Origin: Clarireedia homoeocarpa
Lineage: Eukaryota > Ascomycota > Leotiomycetes > Helotiales > Rutstroemiaceae
DNA: 64,000 nt
Direction: 5' to 3'
Assembly: GCA_001465935.1 (NCBI GenBank)
Contig: LNKV01000023.1
Location: forward strand, 372,001 to 436,000
In this document: positions 10,720 through 21,613 of the stretch, piece after piece
Layout: each line of letters starts with the position of its first letter
Numbering within the stretch: the first letter of the stretch is position 1
Translations under genes and position numbers: made by a program
The notes under the pieces: generated by a model
The model's database searches: none
Told to the model about the DNA's origin: nothing
What the model saw: only the letters and a program-made list of their open reading frames with translations

Positions 10720-12089
10720 TTAAGCAGTCTTCCCCTCCTTAACTGCCTTGATTAATTCCTCCGGTGGATTCTGACGATATCCTTGCGGGTTGTTGTTGAC
10801 CCATTTCCACAAGTGCTCACAAGCATCCTCGAGAGTCAACTCCGTTTTCCAGCCCAACTCCTCATTTGCGCGTGCGGGATTCGCAGTCAGATCCAACACA
10901 TCACCGGCACGGCGGCCTACAACTTCATATTTCAATGGTCGTCCCACAACGTGGCTGAAGGCTTTGATCATCTCGAAAACGGTAGATCCACGTCCACTTC
11001 CCAGGTTCCAGGCTCGGACGCCGGGCCGTTTTTCGCGGAGGTGATTGAGGGCTGCGAGATGTCCTTTGGCAAGATCAACGACGTGGATATAATCCCGGAT
11101 TGCGGTTCCGTCGCGGGAGGCGTAGTCTGCGCCGATTCGTCAGTACATGGGAGACAGCAAAGGGTAGAAATTTAAGGAGCTTACCATCACCGAAGACAAG
11201 AAGCTTTTCGCGCGTGCCAGTTGCGACTTGGCCCAACAACGGCAACAGGTTGAATGGTACGCCCAGAGGGTCTTCACCCATAATTCCACTTGGGTGTGCA
11301 CCAGCCGGGTTGAAATATCTCAGTAATGCACCGTTCCATTGTTGGTACTCTTCTCCTGCTTTCTTCAGATTATTTCGTTGCGCCTCGACGTGGTCGGTAA
11401 TGACGGCTTCAATTGTGCTCTTGGTACGTCCATATGGATTGGTCGGTCCAATCGGGCAGTGTTCTGGGATCGGGATCATGTTTGGTACTCGTGTAGCGTC
11501 ACCATATACAGTGGCAGAAGAGGAGAATACAATGTTTGAGACATTGTGCTTGGTCATACATCGTAGAAGGCAGATTGTACCGCCAACATTGACGCGGTAG
11601 TATTCGAGAGGTTTTTCAGAAGATTCTCCAACAGCCTGTCGCGCAAAAGTTAGTCGGCATTTCCTGGCTTCTCTTTAGGTGGAAAAATTGCACCTTCAAG
11701 GCAGCAAAGTGAATAACACTGTCAATTTTGGGCTGAGCAGCAAAAACTTTGTCCAACTCGGCTTCGTTTGTGATGTCGCACTCGTAGAAGTCGGGGCGCT
11801 TGCCGCATAGCAACTCAATGCGATCTAATGCGACAACGGAAGAATTGTACAGACTGTCGACAACAACGACTTTGTAGCCATGCTCCAACAAGGCAAGAGT
11901 TGTGAAGGAACCGATGTAACCTGTACCTCTGCGCAGGAAGCAGTCATCAGCAATTTGTTCAGCGTCATCCGAGACTCGATGGCGGGGTGAAATTTCCCCA
12001 GCTCGCAAAGCTTTGACTCGATCGTAGGTGCATTCTGGGGAGGAGTTGGTGTGAACTCACCCTGTAACGAGAACTGTGCCGATCGACAT
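10720..12089 (-). CDS. galE: UDP-glucose 4-epimerase, 4 exons, 373 aa
   Basis: Exons 12089-12061, 11928-11694, 11635-11185 and 11126-10720 give 1122 nt. It interconverts UDP-glucose and UDP-galactose in the Leloir pathway, in the cytosol. The NAD-binding glycine motif TGGTGYIG is interrupted by intron 1, so the first coding exon is only 29 nt (MSIGTVLVTG). Then come FSSSATVYG and the catalytic Tyr-Lys pair in NPYGRTKSTIE, the LLRYFNPAGAHPSG stretch, and a C-terminal GRRAGDVLDLTANPARANEELGWK run. The length matches a stand-alone epimerase; there is no fused mutarotase as in yeast Gal10. A run of TGATAA motifs lies about 250 bp upstream. Confidence 0.93.
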
Positions 12090-12336
12090 GATTGCTGATT
12101 TGTGTGGGAGATTCTCCGGATTGTTCTTGAGTTGTAGACAGTTCCAACCGTGGGAAAGTAGAGAGAGAGCAGGTGCTCGGATTAAATTTTAAGGAACCTC
12201 GACTGATGGGGTCGCAGATCAATGGTGGGGCTTCACCTGGAAACTCACTCTTGGTAAAATGGTAATCCCCGTGTTCCAGCGCGCACGAAGCACAGAGCCG
12301 TATTAATGTCTAGGAAACTGCGGGAAACGTGGGGGA

Positions 12337-12391
12337 AGCTGATAAAAAAGCTGATAAAAAAGCTGATAAAAAAGCTGATAAAAAAGCTGAT
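12337..12391. promoter_or_regulatory. Tandem TGATAA array (12-bp unit, 4.6 copies) upstream of galE
   Basis: The unit AGCTGATAAAAA is repeated four times plus a partial copy without a mismatch. Each full unit carries TGATAA, which fits the HGATAR consensus of fungal GATA zinc-finger regulators. It starts about 250 bp upstream of the galE ATG. Regulation through it is inferred only. Confidence 0.5.
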
Positions 12392-12784
12392 CAGCTTCAT
12401 TTTACAGAGATATGAGCAGTAGCACCACACGGGTACCTGCCGGGAATAGCGAGTTGAAGAGCCTTTGGACAGAGAGAGAAGGGTAGGTGCAGGCCGGTTA
12501 CAGGACGGAACGCATTGCTTATTTCTGCGGTGCATCGTGATCGAGCCTCAATTTGCAAGCGTCGGAGGAGAAAATCTGTTCTGTGACTGTGACTCTTCGA
12601 AATGTATCTCCGTACCGAGGTGAGGATTTGAGCGGACGTTGCCATTGGCTCTGTTGTACGATATAGTGTTCTCCAGTAATTCGATATATGTCATCCCGAG
12701 ATGTTCCGTCAGATCAGATGGTGAGAGCAAGATGCTGTCCTGTATCTATTTCAAGATCCTCCCATATGGCTTCCGAGTTGCTGG

Positions 12785-12822
12785 TGAGGGTGAGTGAGGG
12801 TGAGGGCGAGGGCGAGGGCGAG
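12785..12822. repeat. GAGGGT/GAGGGC microsatellite
   Basis: Short tandem hexamers, GTGAGGGTGAG passing into GAGGGCGAGGGC. Confidence 0.7.
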
Positions 12823-13921
12823 GCGTCTAGAAAATTATGAAACCTTCCACTGCAGACGAAACCTCACACACAGTTATCGACCATCTATCCCTTCATTGGG
12901 TGTGGGATTTACACCATGCGGCGAAAGTGCCATTCAAGGATCAATCCCGGTACACTGCCGGTACAGTACACTCTCTTCAACGAGACGCGGCCGAGGGATC
13001 TGCTTTCATGGGTTATGGTTACGTCTTTGGCTAAAAGCGTCACCAAAATCCCCTCCCCGAAAAGGCGTAGAAGTATGAAGCATGAGTAAGGACAGCGTGA
13101 CAGCTTCCATTTCCTCTGAGAAAGAAATCTTTCTCTACTCCCCCATTTGCGATACCATACAATGCCGCAACTTCCTAATGCGATAAATGCTCAGGTCAAG
13201 CAAAATTTGGCTGTTGGTGGACGAGAAACTCTGTTTGCAGCTCTTTGAGTGAATGCGTCTTTGATGCCCCATTTCATTGTTGCTAACCCGCCTATTCTGT
13301 ATTCTGTGTTCCCGCGATATCGTGAACTTTTCAAGAAATTCAAGACGCGCCCCAGAATACAATCCACCATAAAACTACGGCGCATTTAATTCAATTGCTT
13401 TCACTATTGTGAATTCAATCTGGCTTCTTATTAAAACGCGTATTAACACGGATTGGACGCGGTTTTGGATATCAAAAGTGAATTGGATTTTGCTCTTGTT
13501 TTTCCTGCAAGAGCTTTCGAATAGCTGCACGACAGTAAGTTGCCAGCTCTTTTCACATCCGAATTGGCGCCCCATATGCCAAACAACCTCGAGGCGCTCA
13601 TATTGCACCCCTTTACTTCATGATCTCTTTCAAAATTCTCAGAAGGAATCTATCGTGACGCAGCAGTTCTGCCACCGTACGACTGCGACGTGAAGAGTTC
13701 GTGAACATTTCTTGCACCTCTTGCTACGCTTGAGTGTCAGTTTCTTTTTGCTTTTTGCTTGCAAATGCCATTCGGTATTTCCAGTAGCTTATCCTTTCAG
13801 TACGAAGCTGACGCATGAGACCGGCAGGCTCTAGGTACCATCCTCGAAGCATCGTTGAAAAGTCCGCGAAAGTCTCGGTTCACCCAAACCCAAGCAACTA
13901 CTGCTACGGGAACTAGGAATA

Positions 13922-16248
13922 ATGTCTACACGAAGATCAACACGAGCTGGTAGCCGTGCTGCTAGCTCCCGCGGTGCACTTTCCGTGAATGCCGATGATA
14001 TAATCCCAACCCCAGAACCTCGAGCTACTCCCGGAAGACGTTCTCGGAGAAATGACAGTCTACCTGCTGTTGCATCCACCACTAGCACCGCATATGGCAC
14101 AAACACGCTTGCTGCTCCTAAGAGAGTTGCACGAGGAGCTCCATTGGCAGATGATATTTCAGAAGTAATCGCTGGGCTTTTAGAACCCTCGCCCGTTGCT
14201 TCTACTTTTGAGCCAGAGGAACCCCCAACACCCGAAGGTAAGTTGTGATTTAGCATATCACAGCATTGAGCTAAGTCATCTGTACAGTCGAAGCGCCAGG
14301 CCGACGACCTTTTCCAGGTGCTCCAGCTGCCGCACCCAAAGCACGTTCGAAAAGTGGCTCTCGGCGAAGAGAATATCTTGAGTCTGCACCCGATCGAAAT
14401 TTTCAAAATGAAAGTGGAATCTTCGACAACGCTAGTATAAATTCTTCGTCCTTGTTTGAAGAACACTATAGTCGCTTTCCAGAGCCGATAGAAGAGGCCG
14501 AGATAGCCCGACGTGCTGCCCTACAGAGAATTGCCGAAGAACAGCAGTACATACGAGGTAATGAGAGACGAGTACCGGCTCCCCCAGATGTGTATGATGA
14601 TGGCGACAATGGGCCTGGTATTGCCACAACCCTCTTCAATGAAGCCTCTAATGTTTGCAACCATGTTTATAGATCGTAAGTCGACACGAGCCCCTCGAAC
14701 GGAAGGGGAAACTCTTACTGACATTGTTCTAGCTTTATGTCTATCCTCAAGAAGAAACCACGAGAACTTCTTTTATTTTCCATCGCCTTACTGATTGGCG
14801 CTATTATATTAACTAGCTACGCAAATGCTGGCTTACTAACAAGACCGCGATTCTATGGTTGGGATCTTAAACATAACCTGGGCCAATTCGTACCTTCGCA
14901 GATTTTACATCCCGGACGTCTATTCGCTCCTGATGATCTAAAAGAACTTTATCGCCGAATTGATGTTGCAGATGCAGATATCGCATATCTCAAGCGCCGT
15001 TCAGATGTTGATCAAGAGGCCATTGAAGTAATCAAAAACATCCTCCCTAAATATGTCGCTCTTGATAAAGATGCAAGAGGCAACCCAACTCTCCCAGCAA
15101 CACTCTGGCACGCGATACGAGAGAAGATTCGTGGGGACACATATCTCATACCCCAACCGGTTGATCACAGCCCTGGAATATCCCGAGGTCAAACACCTAT
15201 GACTGCCAAAGAATGGGATCGATACCTCGAAAGCAACAAAGTTAAGATCCAAAGCTGGGCAGGATCTGAGCTTGATTCTTTGTTGCCTGCAAAAATATCA
15301 CAACTGGAGAAGGATGGTAAAATTGCATCCAAAGATGAGGTGCTTCATATGATTGCCAAAAACTTCAGGGAATCCCGTGTAGAAGTCCAATATGAGATTG
15401 AGAGGCTGGCTAAGGATCTAGAAGAGAAAAGTGCCAAGTCAGCTCGCCTTCTCTCTCAGCAAGTGCTGACTAAAGACCAAGTCAGACAACTTGTGAGGGA
15501 AATCACGGCAGCTCAAATTGCAGCTCTGGCAAACACAAACTTAAATTCAGGTCGTGGAAAATTCGTTCAACGAGTCAACCACTTCTCCCCCAGTGCGGGC
15601 GCTGTTGTCGAGCCCACCTATACCTCACCCGATTATCTACCTCCCGGCTTCGACCAGAATCCCGTCTTTAGGAGTATCTCCGCTATGATTGGACGGCGAC
15701 CCCCTACTCCTAACGGACCCATAACCGCCTTAACCAAATGGGAAGAATACGGCGAATGCTGGTGTTCACCTCACAACGCCAAAAAGGGACTCGGCGTCAG
15801 TCTTGGCGTCATCACCCCCTTCAGCATCTGGCCCGATCAAATCGTCATTGAACACTATCCCCAAAAAGCCGCCCTGGTCAAAGGCACCGCGCCCAGAGAT
15901 ATGGAACTCTTCGCGTACATCTCGTCGAAATCACTAGCGGATAAGATCCGTGCTCAGTCAAAGCAGATCTTCAATGGAGATGAAGTCGACTCCCTCGAAC
16001 AGGGCTGGGTACGCATCGCTTCTTGGACATTCGATGCAGATTCGGATGATGTGGTGCAGGCATTCCCTGTGCAGTTGGATTTGAAGGATTTTGTTACAAG
16101 CGCGCCGAATGATTTGAAGAGTGATTTGGCGGCGACGAATAAGTTTATTGTGAGGGCGAAGAATAAGTCTGGTGATGAGAGGGTGCCGTATCTTTGTCTT
16201 TATAGGGTAAAGCTTCATGGGGATGCGAAGCCGGAGGATCCATGGTGA
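13922..16248 (+). CDS. SUN (Sad1/UNC-84) domain nuclear envelope protein, 3 exons, 739 aa
   Basis: Exons 13922-14237, 14288-14675 and 14733-16248 give 2220 nt. SUN proteins sit in the inner nuclear membrane and bind KASH proteins to couple nucleus and cytoskeleton. The N-terminal ~235 residues are Arg/Ser/Pro-rich and should face the nucleoplasm. A membrane segment follows (about residues 246-266, LLLFSIALLIGAIILTSYA). A helical, coiled-coil-like lumenal stretch (about 300-500) precedes the SUN domain (about 560-739), recognised by GECWCSPHNAKKGLGVSLG, then VIEHYPQKAA and TAPRDMELFAYI. The order is canonical. The second exon join brings a serine codon together across the intron. Confidence 0.88.
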
Positions 16249-16576
16249 GTGGGTTTGGGGAATGGAATGCGATCTGGCGGGGCGTATATGGTGGTTGGCA
16301 TTAGGTTGAGGATGATGATGGTCTGTCTATTTTAGTGTTTGATCGAAGCATCAAGACGACAACGAAGGTGAAGATGCAGGAGAAGAAGAAGAAGAACAAA
16401 AAGAAAGAACAAGTCCAGGCGTTTATTTTGCGGTCTTCACAAACCAGCTAGGAAAGGGTGGTGTTTTTACGGAGTATGGATAAATGGATTGGGAAAAAGA
16501 ACATTGAGGAAGGGATACTTTTTTTTCTTTCTTCTTCTTTGAGAATGCCTTGGCTTCAGTTCACTCCTAGGCAGAC

Positions 16577-16615
16577 GGACTGGACTGGATTGGATTGGAT
16601 TGGATTGGATTGATT
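16577..16615. repeat. GGATT microsatellite
   Basis: Tandem TGGAT units, six or more copies with one variant at the start. Confidence 0.8.
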
Positions 16616-17149
16616 AAAGCACATTGAATTGGATTTGGGAGGCGTAAGGTTAACTAACTAGGGCTGGGGCGTTTTTGGGAACTGGGAAATTGGGTTGGGT
16701 TGGGTTGGCATTTGCTGCTACGGTAACTTATGATGTGAATATTGGGATGTATGTATCGATACCCCTTTCTTTTCGTGTGTTTTACACTTCCTGTATTACA
16801 TACATACTTCTAGCTCAGTGAGAATGAGAAAGTTGAGAAAGTCAATACTGTAGTTGTATGTATGTATGTATGTAATGCTTGTGCTTGTGCCTGTGCCTGT
16901 GTCCTCCGGCACCCACGGCGGGTGATTTGAGATTGAGTAACTTTCTGCAGCAGCGGGCTCGTTTTCGCTTCTCTGTGTTGATTTATTTATTTATTTGCAG
17001 GTATGAAATAAGCAAATCTCTTTCTTTGGTGAGGTTCCTTTTCTTTAGTTCATGTCCTTCCTATCTGCGGGATACGAGAAAAGCAAGAAAAGAAGTGGAA
17101 AGAAATAATATTGGGGATCTAAATGCTCGTTGATTTGATCTAAAAGGTC

Positions 17150-17196
17150 TGTATGTATGTATGTATATATGTATGTATGTCTGTATGTGTGTGTAT
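17150..17196. repeat. TATG/TGTG microsatellite
   Basis: Tandem GTAT units decaying into TGTG at the right end; a shorter array of the same unit lies at 16857-16874. Confidence 0.8.
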
Positions 17197-17501
17197 GAGC
17201 TCTACCAATCGAATCCAACAGTTTGATCCATGTGCTACACCCAGTCAGTCACTCACTCCATCACTCACTTCTAGCACCACACCATACCCAATACCCGGAT
17301 GAAATCCTTCGCTCTATAGATGCCTTTCCTCGCGCGCATTATGCATTCCGCTCCCGCTTTCTTCTGTGCGGGTTTTCTTTGAACATGTCTTCACTAGTAC
17401 CCGGCTCCTGAGCCCCAATTTCTTCATTCTATCTGTCTGTCGTTTTTCCTCTCCTTGATGTCTGGATTACGATCTCCTTCTACATGCAAATTGTTGACTC
17501 C

Positions 17502-18601
17502 TCAGGAATCTCTCCCCAATCGCTCCTCCTGATCCTCGACTAACTCATACGCAGGTCGAAACTTCTGGCCCTTGGTATCGGCTACAAGCACGGGATTCGG
17601 ATGGGTATCTGTTGTCCCGCCAAGAGAGGTATAGCCTTGATCGTAGAGCGAACAGTAAGGGATCTTAAGATGTCGAATGAACTATTTCCGTATTTGTTAA
17701 TTTTCATCTTTCGAGCACATTTATATAGCTATAATAGCCACTCTGCGGTCTAGCAAAAAGGAAAATAAGATTAAGCGAACGGGAAACAACATACCGCCCA
17801 GATCTCCCTGTAATGCCAATCAATGACCGGATGGACGCGCATGAACCGCGGCCACCCCCCATCCGTCATATCAAAATGTGTCAACAGCCCTCCATGAGGA
17901 TCGGTCCTTCTCGTGCCTACTAGAATCGCCTTTACATGTTTGTTCTCCTCCAGATATTTCGCAAACGCCTGTTTCATAGGCATGGCGTAGCGCGACAGCG
18001 ACAGGTGGTAGTGTTCGCTTGAGGTATTTACAAACTCGTCGACTTCGGCAAACGGATGTGGGGAGATGATATAGACAGAGGGGAATTTGTTGGGGAGGGT
18101 TTTGTTTTTGTTTTGCATATTGGCGGGCAGCGAGTGGTGGATAGAGAGGCCGGCGAGGAGGAGGATCAGCAGGACAAGACAGTCTTTGCCGCCGTTGTAG
18201 GAGAAGGATACTTCTTCCAGACTGTTGTTCGGAGTAAGTTAGCTTTGCGCGCAAGTTGGCCATTGATATTCAGGGGTTTAACCATATATCGGATGTGTAA
18301 ATAAAGCGAATGAGCCATACCTATACCTATCCAACGTTTCCGAAATAACCCCCAACGCAATTCTCGTCCGCTCCTGCACAGCCTTAAGCACCTCATCATC
18401 CAGGTCCTCCTCTAGGAACGCATTCACTTTCGCTGCGATCTTATCGCATCTCTCCAACAGGGTATTTGCGTTTGCATTTATTGCATCCGCATCCGCAGCC
18501 GCATTTCTCCCTACCGAGGGGCCATCACCGTTGACGGAAGCCGAGGATTTATTTTCCTTGTGATTATCCTCGAGGTCGGGCGCAGACTGGATCTCGGGCA
18601 T
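17502..18601 (-). CDS. FAD1: FAD synthase (FMN adenylyltransferase), 3 exons, 295 aa
   Basis: Exons 18601-18321, 18221-17795 and 17681-17502 give 888 nt. The enzyme moves AMP from ATP to FMN to make FAD and belongs to the PAPS-reductase-like fold. After a ~90-residue lead-in with an Ala/Asp/Asn low-complexity patch comes the ATP-binding loop SFSYNGGKDCLVLL, split just upstream by intron 1. Then GTRRTDPHGG and WPRFMRVHPVIDWHYREIW lead to the C-terminal IPYCSLYDQGYTSLGG, the most characteristic FAD1 motif, which sits on the last exon. Two overlapping donors exist for intron 1; the one used here gives DRYSLEEVS before the loop, the usual family pattern. Size is near that of yeast Fad1. Confidence 0.9.
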
Positions 18602-18955
18602 CTCGTTCGCAGCAGTTTATCGATTCGCATTTAGTACATCCATCTACAAGAGGGCCGAGAATGAAAGGAAAGGAAGTAAGAGGAAGCGGAAGGTAATCAT
18701 AAGAAATTCCGGATACGTCGTCGCAGCCGTTTGCGAGTGGGGGTTTAATCGGGACCCTGGATTTTTATGGGACAAATTTTAGGCAACATCTTTTAGCGTG
18801 GAAGTCGTGTAGCCGAATAGTTCTTGTACGATAGTAATGTGGGGTTGCGTGGAGGGGCGAGAGGGGTAATTTCTGAAGGGCTGATACGGACTGTAGAAAT
18901 TGGGTATGATTCGGTTCAATTTTTATGCTTGCTATCTATACAATTACTTGGTATA
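18602..18955. other. Intergenic, FAD1 promoter and DBP4 3' end
   Basis: I see no gene or repeat here. Both neighbours are on the minus strand. Confidence 0.4.
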
Positions 18956-21391
18956 TTAATTAAGGAGTCCAGATGCAAGTGCTTCAAGGTCTTCCAATGT
19001 CTCGGGCTCATCCGCTGCTTCGATGACACGATTCTTCCTCTTTGCGGCTTTCCTCTCGTCATCCGAATCATCCTCAAACCATTTCTTTGGTCTCTTCGCA
19101 GGTCTTGGTTCATCTTCCTCATCTTCATTTTCGCCAGCGATAGGTAATGACCTGAGAAGAGCCAAAGGATCTTCGTCGTCTTCAGCATCGACCAAATTTG
19201 GCGCATGCTCGTCATCGTCCTCCATTGCTGATTCCCTTGCTTTCCGTTTCTCCCGCTTTTCTCGTTTCTTCTGCTTGGCCAATTGCTTATCGGTAAGATC
19301 GGCTTCCCGAACTCTTGCTGCCTCTTCTTCCAAGAATCTGGCGCGCTGTTCTTCCGCTGTACCTCTCTTACGGAAGTCTTCCTCGTCTTCGAGCTCATAA
19401 ATCTGGTGAGGATTGCCATCCTCGTCAAACACCACCTTTGTTCCTCGGTCTTTGAGTTTTAATAACTTCTTCTTCGATTTCAGCAACTTCTCCTTTCGTT
19501 TCGAGTCGATCACAACCGGATCTTTACTAATCCCCTCGATAACCTTTCCTGTGGGGCCAACAGCCGCGATATTATCGTCCCCAAAACTTTCGTCGCCGTC
19601 CACGGGTACCACTCTTTTGACCGACAAGAAGTCGTTGTCTTCGTCAGCATCCGCATTTCTGTCCGCCTCTTGACTGGGTCCGTCGTCGGCAATAATCTTG
19701 GAGTAATGGCTTGATAAAACGTCTTGGTTACGACGCTCGAACATTCGGTCATACTTAGTCCGTACTTCTGCTTTCTTTGGTTTCTTCTCAGCTTCGCTAT
19801 CTTCGTCGCTAGTAGCTAGGGCAGCTCTCGGCGCATTCTTTACGTTTTTCGCATCGCTGCCTTTCTGGAACTTGATTTTTGGTGCTCCAGGAAGACCCAT
19901 GCTTGATGCATAATGTTCCAAGTCAAGCTTGCTGATGTCGAATATCTCTTTGTCTTTCTGCAAAAATATAGAGCGCGTGTAACTGATGAATGCTTTCTGT
20001 CCGAGATACTTCAGCTCAGGATCCTGGAAACACATATTCTGTAGTTGATTTTGTATACTTTGCTGTTTGTTTTGTCGAATGTTGATTCTCTGTATTGGTA
20101 CCTTCTTATGCTCCAACCTCTTCAGCATGCCCTCTTCCTCAGATGGATCAAGGAACAATACTGCGCGGCCCTCCCTTTCATAACGGGCAGTACGACCAAC
20201 CCTGTGAATGTATGTATCGGCATCCTCAGGGCAATCCAATTGAATAACCCAATCCACTGCGGGAAAGTCAAGTCCTCGTGCCACTACATCTGTCGCAAAT
20301 ATGCAAGAATTCTTCGAGGATGAGAATTTAGAAGTAATGTCCAACCTTGCCGCTTGTTTTTGCCTACCGTGTAAATGCAATAATGGAATACCCGGTTGTA
20401 AATGTCTGAAACTCTCGTAAACGAAGCGCACTTGCTTTCCCGATGATAGAAACACTATGATCTTGGCTTTTAAATTCGCGCGGATGAAGCTAAAGAGAGT
20501 GTTCAATTTTTCGGGTAGAGGCACTATAACATAATGCTGCTGCAACTTCGACGGGGTGGCAGAAGATGCAGCTTCGTGGACAGAGACATACTCAGGATCC
20601 TTCAAACTCAATCTCGCCAGATCAGACACCTTCTTTGTTTGAGTAGCACTGAAGAGCATTGTTTGTCTCTGTTTCGGCAAGTGCTCCAGTATCGCATCAA
20701 CGGATGACTGGAAGCCCATGTCCATAATGCGATCCGCTTCGTCGAGAACCAGCATTTGCAGATTGTCAACATCAAATGCCGCTGTTTGATCCATATGCTG
20801 TAACATTCGTCCCGGTGTGCAGACTAGTATGTTCATCCTCCCCAGACGTTCCCGTTCTTCCTGAAGACTGCGACCACCAATAACTAGTCCTGCAGAAAAT
20901 GTATGGTACCTTCCAATTTTGCGCAAGACCTCGAAAATCTGAATTGCTAACTCTCGGGTGGGAGATATTATCAGCGCTCCCAGCCCGTCCAATTCCGTCC
21001 ATCTTTGTCGATATAGGTTCTCCAATACTGGTACCAGAAATGCGAGGGTCTTTCCACTGCCAGTCTTAGCCGCACCCAGAATATCTCGCCCTTTCAGCGC
21101 AAGTGGTAGAGCCTTCGATTGAATATCTGTAAGAGTAGTAAAATGGGATGCCTCGAGTCCAGATGTAGTAGTTTGAGATAAAGGTAGGTCGGAAAATTTG
21201 CTTATTTCTGCTTTCGCATCCTAAGCTTGTGAGCAGAATTCACCCGGAAAGCTTGCGTTACTTACCAATTCTTCCACTAATTTTTGAAGTTTTTCAAAAT
21301 CTTCCCCTTCACGCTTCCTCTTTAATGATCGCGCATCGTTTTTGCCTTTACCAGATTGTTTCGACTTACGTCCAACAGTCGGTGGCGCCAT
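18956..21391 (-). CDS. DBP4: DEAD-box RNA helicase Dbp4 (Hca4), 2 exons, 796 aa
   Basis: Exons 21391-21266 and 21220-18956 give 2391 nt. Dbp4 acts in the nucleolus in the small-subunit processome, where in yeast it releases the U14 snoRNA from pre-rRNA. The helicase core is complete: the Q-motif region ending DIQSKALPLAL, motif I AAKTGSGKT, PTRELA, TPGR, the DEAD box VLDEADRIMD, SAT, and HRVGRTARYEREGRA. Dbp4-specific runs follow, such as QKAFISYTRSIFLQKD and GLPGAPKIKF. The C-terminal ~330 residues are Lys/Glu/Asp-rich with helical runs, as in the family. The short first exon carries the basic start MAPPTVGRKSK. It is divergent from DBP10. Confidence 0.94.
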
Positions 21392-21613
21392 AATTTACAG
21401 AATTCCAATCGCTCTGAAGATGTTCAAAAACATTTCGAACAATTTTCCCAGGATATTTTCCTCCAAAAATTTAAAGTTTGGCGCTACAAAGGCGGTAAGT
21501 TGGTGCACAGGCTCCACAAAGAAAAAAATATTCGACTGATAAGAAATTTGGGGAGATACACAGGACTCCAGAATTGCGTAGGTCAGAACGACGACCTAGC
21601 ACGAGCAATCACG
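21392..21613. promoter_or_regulatory. 222-bp shared promoter of DBP4 and DBP10
   Basis: The two start codons point away from each other with only 222 bp between them, so both promoters and 5' UTRs must fit here. The stretch is AT-rich at its centre. I see no firm binding site. Confidence 0.7.

Larger units (their letters stand above)
12090..13921. other. Long intergenic stretch, galE to SUN gene
   Basis: It holds the promoters of two divergent genes. The short ORFs here look like chance frames with no domain or codon pattern. A GATA-type motif array (12337-12391) and a GAGGGC-type microsatellite (12785-12822) are the visible structure. Confidence 0.4.
16249..17501. other. Microsatellite-rich intergenic stretch
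   Basis: No gene was supported. Simple repeats include a GGATT array at 16577-16615, TATG arrays at 16857-16874 and 17150-17196, and a CTTGTG/CCTGTG run at 16878-16901. The long purine-rich stretch after 16360 is probably the 3' UTR of the SUN gene. Confidence 0.5.

Noticed and set aside
12245..12730. Overlapping minus-strand ORFs upstream of galE
   Set aside because: They consist partly of the translated TGATAA repeat (SFFISFFISFF) and have no domain.
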